A stretch of 34,458 nucleotides of DNA from positions 1 through 34,458 of the forward strand of contig DYES01000071.1 of NCBI GenBank assembly GCA_020725585.1, in the 5' to 3' direction. The stretch comes from Desulfovirgula sp. (GTDB taxonomy: Bacteria; Bacillota; Desulfotomaculia; Desulfotomaculales; Nap2-2B). The notes below the pieces were generated by a model. The model was not told the origin of the DNA. It made no database searches and saw only the letters and a list, made by a program, of their open reading frames with translations. Below, in pieces: positions 31,766 through 34,458 of this stretch. Both the position numbers and the translations under genes were made by a program. Each line of letters begins with the position of its first letter. Position 1 is the first letter of the stretch.

Positions 31766-32521
31766 TTAGGCCATGGTTAAACCACCACTTACGCTTAGCG
31801 TTTGGCCTGTTATATACCCTGCTCCATCTGAAGCCAGGAAAGCCACCGCCGGCGCGATGTCTTCGGACTTAGCCAACCTCCCCCAGGGTATGGCTTTTAC
31901 CATTGCCGCCAACAATTTCTCCCGGCCGCGGAACAGTTCGGCAAACAGCGGCTTTTCCGTAGGCCCTGGACAAACAACGTTTACGTTAATTTTATAGCGG
32001 GCCATTTCGCGAGCCAGCGTTTTGCTAAATGCAATTACCGCTCCATTACAGCTGGAATACACCGCTTCCCCTGTCGAACCGACGCGGCCTGCATCAGAAC
32101 TAATGCTGACGATTTTGCCATACTGCCTGGCAATCATGTGATCAAGAATCACCCGCGTGCAATTTAACATGCCGCGGTAGTTGATGGCGATAATTTTATC
32201 CCAGGTTTCTTCGGTGCTTTCCACAAACGGCTCTAATTTATCCCAGCCGGCGTTATTTACTAAAATATCAACTTTTCCAAAGGCAGAGATGATTTTAGCA
32301 AACACTTCTTTTACCTCGGCAAACCTGGTGACATCCAACTGTACGGCTAAAGATCTGCGCCCCATTGCCTGTATTTCCTTGGCCACGCTTGCGGCGTTTT
32401 CCACAACCAAGTCAACGACCGCCACGTCCGCACCTTCCCGCGCCAGCTCTAAAGCGATGGCCCGCCCGATGCCCCTTCCCGAACCCGTAACTATTGCGCT
32501 TTTGCCAGCCAACCTGGGTAT
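31766..32521 (-). CDS. BadH-like short-chain dehydrogenase, probably inactive
   Basis: About 251 residues of the SDR family. Cofactor motif TGSGRGIGRAIALE, NNAGWDKLEPF, the Ser of VSISSDAGRVGSTGEAVY, and PGPT/GYITGQTLSVSGGLTMA are all close to BadH, the 2-hydroxycyclohexanecarboxyl-CoA dehydrogenase of anaerobic benzoate degradation. The active-site YxxxK is YSSCN: the Lys is Asn (codon AAT, 32047-32045). Without Lys, SDRs lose nearly all activity. In addition there is no ATG, GTG or TTG at the expected N terminus; the only well-placed site (AAAAAGGGG) precedes an ATA at 32521. The frame stays open further upstream but runs into the tRNA-Leu promoter and gene, so a longer start is unlikely. 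Probably a recently decayed gene; a rare ATA start is the alternative. Confidence 0.75.
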   Translation of the reverse strand: MPRLAGKSAIVTGSGRGIGRAIALELAREGADVAVVDLVVENAASVAKEIQAMGRRSLAVQLDVTRFAEVKEVFAKIISAFGKVDILVNNAGWDKLEPFVESTEETWDKIIAINYRGMLNCTRVILDHMIARQYGKIVSISSDAGRVGSTGEAVYSSCNGAVIAFSKTLAREMARYKINVNVVCPGPTEKPLFAELFRGREKLLAAMVKAIPWGRLAKSEDIAPAVAFLASDGAGYITGQTLSVSGGLTMA

Positions 32522-32624
32522 GCAGTAAACCCCTTTTTGATTAATTGACAGCTTATTTTTTAAACGTTCAGTCAGCTTTTTTAGTGATCCTATTCTCCAG
32601 TAATTAGAAAAATCCTGCCGGTAC

Positions 32625-32653
32625 TTGACAGGATCATAAACGAATCGTATAAT
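32625..32653 (+). promoter_or_regulatory. Sigma-A promoter of tRNA-Leu
   Basis: A perfect TTGACA (32625-32630) and perfect TATAAT (32648-32653) are separated by 17 bases, about 17 bases before the tRNA gene. This is the best consensus promoter in the window. Confidence 0.92.
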
Positions 32654-32669
32654 TTTAATTGCAATCCGA

Positions 32670-32752
32670 GTCGGAGTGGCGGAATTGGCAGACGCGTACG
32701 TTTGAGGGGCGTATGGGCAACCGTGCGGGTTCAAGTCCCGCCTCCGACACCA
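32670..32752 (+). tRNA. tRNA-Leu (anticodon GAG)
   Basis: The acceptor stem GTCGGAG (32670-32676) pairs with CTCCGAC (32742-32748), then A and an encoded CCA. The anticodon arm TACGT / GCGTA encloses loop TTGAGGG with GAG at 32704-32706. A longer variable arm (TGGGCAACCGT) and a T arm GCGGG TTCAAGT CCCGC complete a class II leucine tRNA. It reads CUU/CUC codons. It lies divergent from the BadH-like gene. Confidence 0.96.
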
Positions 32753-32769
32753 GAATATGCCCAGTTACC

Positions 32770-32802
32770 AAGGCTTCCGGGGTTTTAACCGGAAGCCTTT
32801 TC
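32770..32802 (+). terminator. Rho-independent terminator of tRNA-Leu
   Basis: An 11-base perfect stem AAGGCTTCCGG / CCGGAAGCCTT with loop GGTTTTAA is followed by TTCC. It starts 18 bases after the tRNA CCA end. Confidence 0.9.
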
Positions 32803-32849
32803 CTTATCTCTTTTATCCAGGACGCGGGTGCCCTCAAAAATTCTTACCC

Positions 32850-32879
32850 TTGAAACTATTTATCCCTGTGTGTTATAAT
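32850..32879 (+). promoter_or_regulatory. Candidate promoter downstream of the tRNA
   Basis: TTGAAA (32850-32855) and a perfect TATAAT (32874-32879) are separated by 18 bases. No plus-strand gene follows, but a structured stretch ending in a terminator does, so this may drive a small RNA. Confidence 0.6.
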
Positions 32880-32885
32880 CGAATG

Positions 32886-32970
32886 AAATACCCTGTAAAA
32901 GATCACAGCAAGGGCTAAAAACACGTGGCTCGCCTGTCACGTAAGCCGGAGAAGATCGACCCCGGTTTTT
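32886..32970 (+). ncRNA. Putative small structured RNA of about 85 bases
   Basis: Starting six to seven bases after a TATAAT box, this stretch has a hairpin ACGTG / CACGT (32923-32942) immediately followed by a terminator-like hairpin AAGCCGGAG / CCCCGGTTT (32943-32968, one mismatch) and a T run. It has no coding capacity. I looked for tmRNA, SRP RNA, RNase P and common riboswitch signatures and did not see one. The family is unknown and expression unproven. Confidence 0.45.
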
Positions 32971-33019
32971 CATGTCCCGCAATTTCTTTCTCTATCATTT
33001 TTCGCTCTGAGCAAGCCCC

Positions 33020-33268
33020 TCATTTATAAAATCCATAATAGGCGATTTTTTTCCAGTCATCACTATAGCGCCACCAAAAACGACCTGCAGGAGCCCAATT
33101 CAATTCCGTTCCTGCATTAATTAAATCCTCATATATAAGGCCCAGCAGGTATTCATAAATGTTAAATGTAATTTCATATTCCCCATCCTCCTGTAAATAC
33201 GGGTGAAGGGGTTCCCGTAAAACGTCCAATAGATAATTACTTATCAGGAGTATATTCCCTTTTAGCAT
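33020..33268 (-). pseudogene. Unrecognised protein, C-terminal part of a frame-disrupted gene
   Basis: 82 codons, with LREPLHPYLQEDGEYEITFN, YEYLLGLIYEDL and NWAPAGRFWWRYSDDWKKI. The Trp/Tyr-rich end and WAP.GRF.WR pattern look like the C-terminal portion of a larger protein family that I cannot name. It overlaps the upstream frame by 32 bases, with no good ribosome site at its first ATG. The two frames read together would make one continuous product of about 150 residues if one base were restored, so a frameshift is likely. Confidence 0.5.
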
Positions 33269-33470
33269 TTTGGCAAGGTACCCATTTTTTCAGGTCGGAA
33301 CGAAAGACATAGTATACATTTAAGACTTCTACAGCAGGTAATTTTCTATTTCTGTAATAATCCCGGTACTTAGGTTTTCCAAAAAGAGCAAACAGGTTGT
33401 TATAATGACCGGCAGCCAGTGCACAGATCCCGCCGGCATAACTAAGCAGGAGGGCTGGATACCATTGCAA
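33237..33470 (-). pseudogene. Unrecognised protein, upstream part of the same disrupted gene
   Basis: 77 codons from a TTG without ribosome site: WYPALLLSYAGGICALAAGH, then LFALFGKPKYRDYYRNRKLP and AVEVLNVYYVF. It seems to start mid-domain, since upstream sequence gives no recognisable coding. Together with the frame at 33020-33268 it appears to be the remnant of a longer gene missing its N terminus. Function unknown. Confidence 0.45.
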
Positions 33471-33539
33471 ATTAATGAGTGCTGCTATTCCTTCGCGCCC
33501 AGAGATCGGGGTGGTTGCCGCCCTGACACAGGTTATTTT

Positions 33540-34415
33540 TCAAGAAACAAGCCGGGCCAGGATCAACCCGATTTCATCGATACTATCCTGTTCTTTGACG
33601 AGAAAATATTTAGGCCTGGCCTCGTTTTCCTTCTGGAACTGGACGGCGTCTTGGTACTTGATGAAGTTGACGATCTTGTGCAACGGGTAGGTAACGTTCT
33701 TCTTTGTTCCGGCGAAAACCACCCTTTTATTTGTGATGTAGAGAGTCCCGCTGTCCGTGACCTGTTTGTACGTATCCACCACCCGCTCCCCCTTGAAGCC
33801 GCCCACCCGGTAGTAGACCCCTTTGGCGATCCGGAAACTCACCCCCTGGCTCCCGCCTATGTACCTGGTGCGGCTTCTTTCCTCCACCAGGTCGCAGGAA
33901 ACCTCAAAATGGCAGAGTTCTCCTTTTTTCAGGAGAATGTCGGCGGCCAGGACGGGAAGCTGCCCGTTTTTAATGGCGGTCAGCCGTTTTAAGCGGACAA
34001 GCTGTCCGCAGGTGGGCGCGATCTCTTCGTCGGTAAGGTCCAGTTCTTCCTTCAGGGTATTTAATTCTGCTTCTTCCTCGGGCTCCAAATACCCGTCTTC
34101 ACCAACCTGGCGGAGTTTTTCTTCGTATCTGGCGAGATCGAAATTCTTTGTTAACTGGCGCAGGTTGGCCAGCGTTCTTTTGGCCTCCTTGAGATCCTCA
34201 TCGCTTAAGCCCAGACTCTGCTGCAGGGCGGCAAGCTCCCGTTCTTCCTGGGGAGTAAGATAACGGTCCGTGCCAAATTCATTCAGTTTGGATACGTACT
34301 GTTTGATCTTTTCTCTCCTGGCGTTTTTGCACCCGGGGCACAGTTTACGGTCAGACGGAAAAAGCCTGCTCCAAAAGGAAAGTTCTTTACCGCAATCGGT
34401 ACATTTTTGAGCCAT
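33540..34415 (-). CDS. Zinc-ribbon protein with tandem repeats and PH/GRAM-like C-terminal segment
   Basis: 291 residues, no named function. An N-terminal four-cysteine zinc ribbon (CTDCGKEL...LCPGCKNAR, residues about 5-34) is followed by two similar acidic helical repeats: FGTDRYLTPQEERELAALQQ and VGEDGYLEPEEEAELNTLKE, each continuing with LxLSDEDL or LDLTDEEI. The C-terminal half contains GTLYITNKRVVFAGTKKNVT, typical of PH/GRAM-like domains in bacterial SHOCT or YcxB-type proteins. ATG 34415 follows AGGAGG at six to seven bases; an upstream start at 34445 lacks one. Predicted cytosolic; perhaps a scaffold or membrane-surface protein. Stand-alone gene. Confidence 0.8.
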   Translation of the reverse strand: MAQKCTDCGKELSFWSRLFPSDRKLCPGCKNARREKIKQYVSKLNEFGTDRYLTPQEERELAALQQSLGLSDEDLKEAKRTLANLRQLTKNFDLARYEEKLRQVGEDGYLEPEEEAELNTLKEELDLTDEEIAPTCGQLVRLKRLTAIKNGQLPVLAADILLKKGELCHFEVSCDLVEERSRTRYIGGSQGVSFRIAKGVYYRVGGFKGERVVDTYKQVTDSGTLYITNKRVVFAGTKKNVTYPLHKIVNFIKYQDAVQFQKENEARPKYFLVKEQDSIDEIGLILARLVS

Positions 34416-34458
34416 GCCAAACCTCCTCTCTCTGTAAGGCGGCAAAAAAGAGTTAATG

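Noticed and set aside
32655-32837. Open frames on both strands across 32655-32853.
   Set aside because: They are readings through the tRNA-Leu gene and its terminator; the tRNA structure explains the sequence.

Overview
The window looks like a chromosomal segment from a strictly anaerobic, aromatic- or fatty-acid-degrading Gram-positive bacterium of the Peptococcaceae type (Pelotomaculum or Desulfotomaculum relatives). This is inferred from gene content, strong AGGAGG-type ribosome sites, frequent TTG/GTG starts and the mix of oxygen-sensitive enzymes; no rRNA or phylogenetic marker is present to prove it. Most genes lie on the minus strand.

Positions 1-3560 hold the 5' part of a BamB-like aldehyde-ferredoxin-oxidoreductase-family gene (class II benzoyl-CoA reductase type). 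Upstream of it are broken relics of ATP-driven reductase genes: an N-terminal piece of a 2-hydroxyacyl-CoA dehydratase/BcrC-like subunit and two C-terminal pieces of BadF/BcrA/HgdC-type activator ATPases. An AT-rich M24 peptidase gene sits between the relics. Positions 3694-6029 encode a GAF-domain histidine kinase and a NarL-type response regulator, the only plus-strand operon in the left half.

Positions 6048-19734 form a 14-kb minus-strand catabolic cluster. In transcription order it contains an acyl-CoA synthetase, a PaaK-type ligase, a second acyl-CoA synthetase, two 2-hydroxyacyl-CoA dehydratase subunits, 3-hydroxyacyl-CoA dehydrogenase, enoyl-CoA hydratase, indolepyruvate:ferredoxin oxidoreductase (IorA, IorB), an SCP2-type thiolase with its DUF35 partner, and a PaaY-like hexapeptide protein. 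Together they could activate (aryl)carboxylic acids with CoA, dehydrate 2-hydroxyacyl-CoA, carry out beta-oxidation and thiolysis, and oxidise arylpyruvates with ferredoxin. A divergent plus-strand D-2-hydroxyacid dehydrogenase (20523-21527) would fit the same 2-hydroxy/2-oxo acid chemistry, but its usual catalytic Glu is Asn.

Positions 21593-26549 are transport genes: a DctPQM TRAP system with a short-repeat region upstream of dctP, and a sodium:solute symporter preceded by an overlapping 32-residue single-span membrane protein. Positions 27326-29985 are a group II intron with a reverse transcriptase/maturase/HNH protein, in AT-rich DNA. Positions 30271-32521 hold an MFS carrier and a BadH-like short-chain dehydrogenase that has lost its catalytic Lys and has no ordinary start codon.

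The right end has a tRNA-Leu(GAG) with clear promoter and terminator, a possible small RNA, a frame-disrupted unrecognised gene, and a zinc-ribbon protein with a C-terminal PH/GRAM-like segment. The main theme is a metabolic island for anaerobic aromatic or aryl-acid degradation, partly intact and partly decaying.
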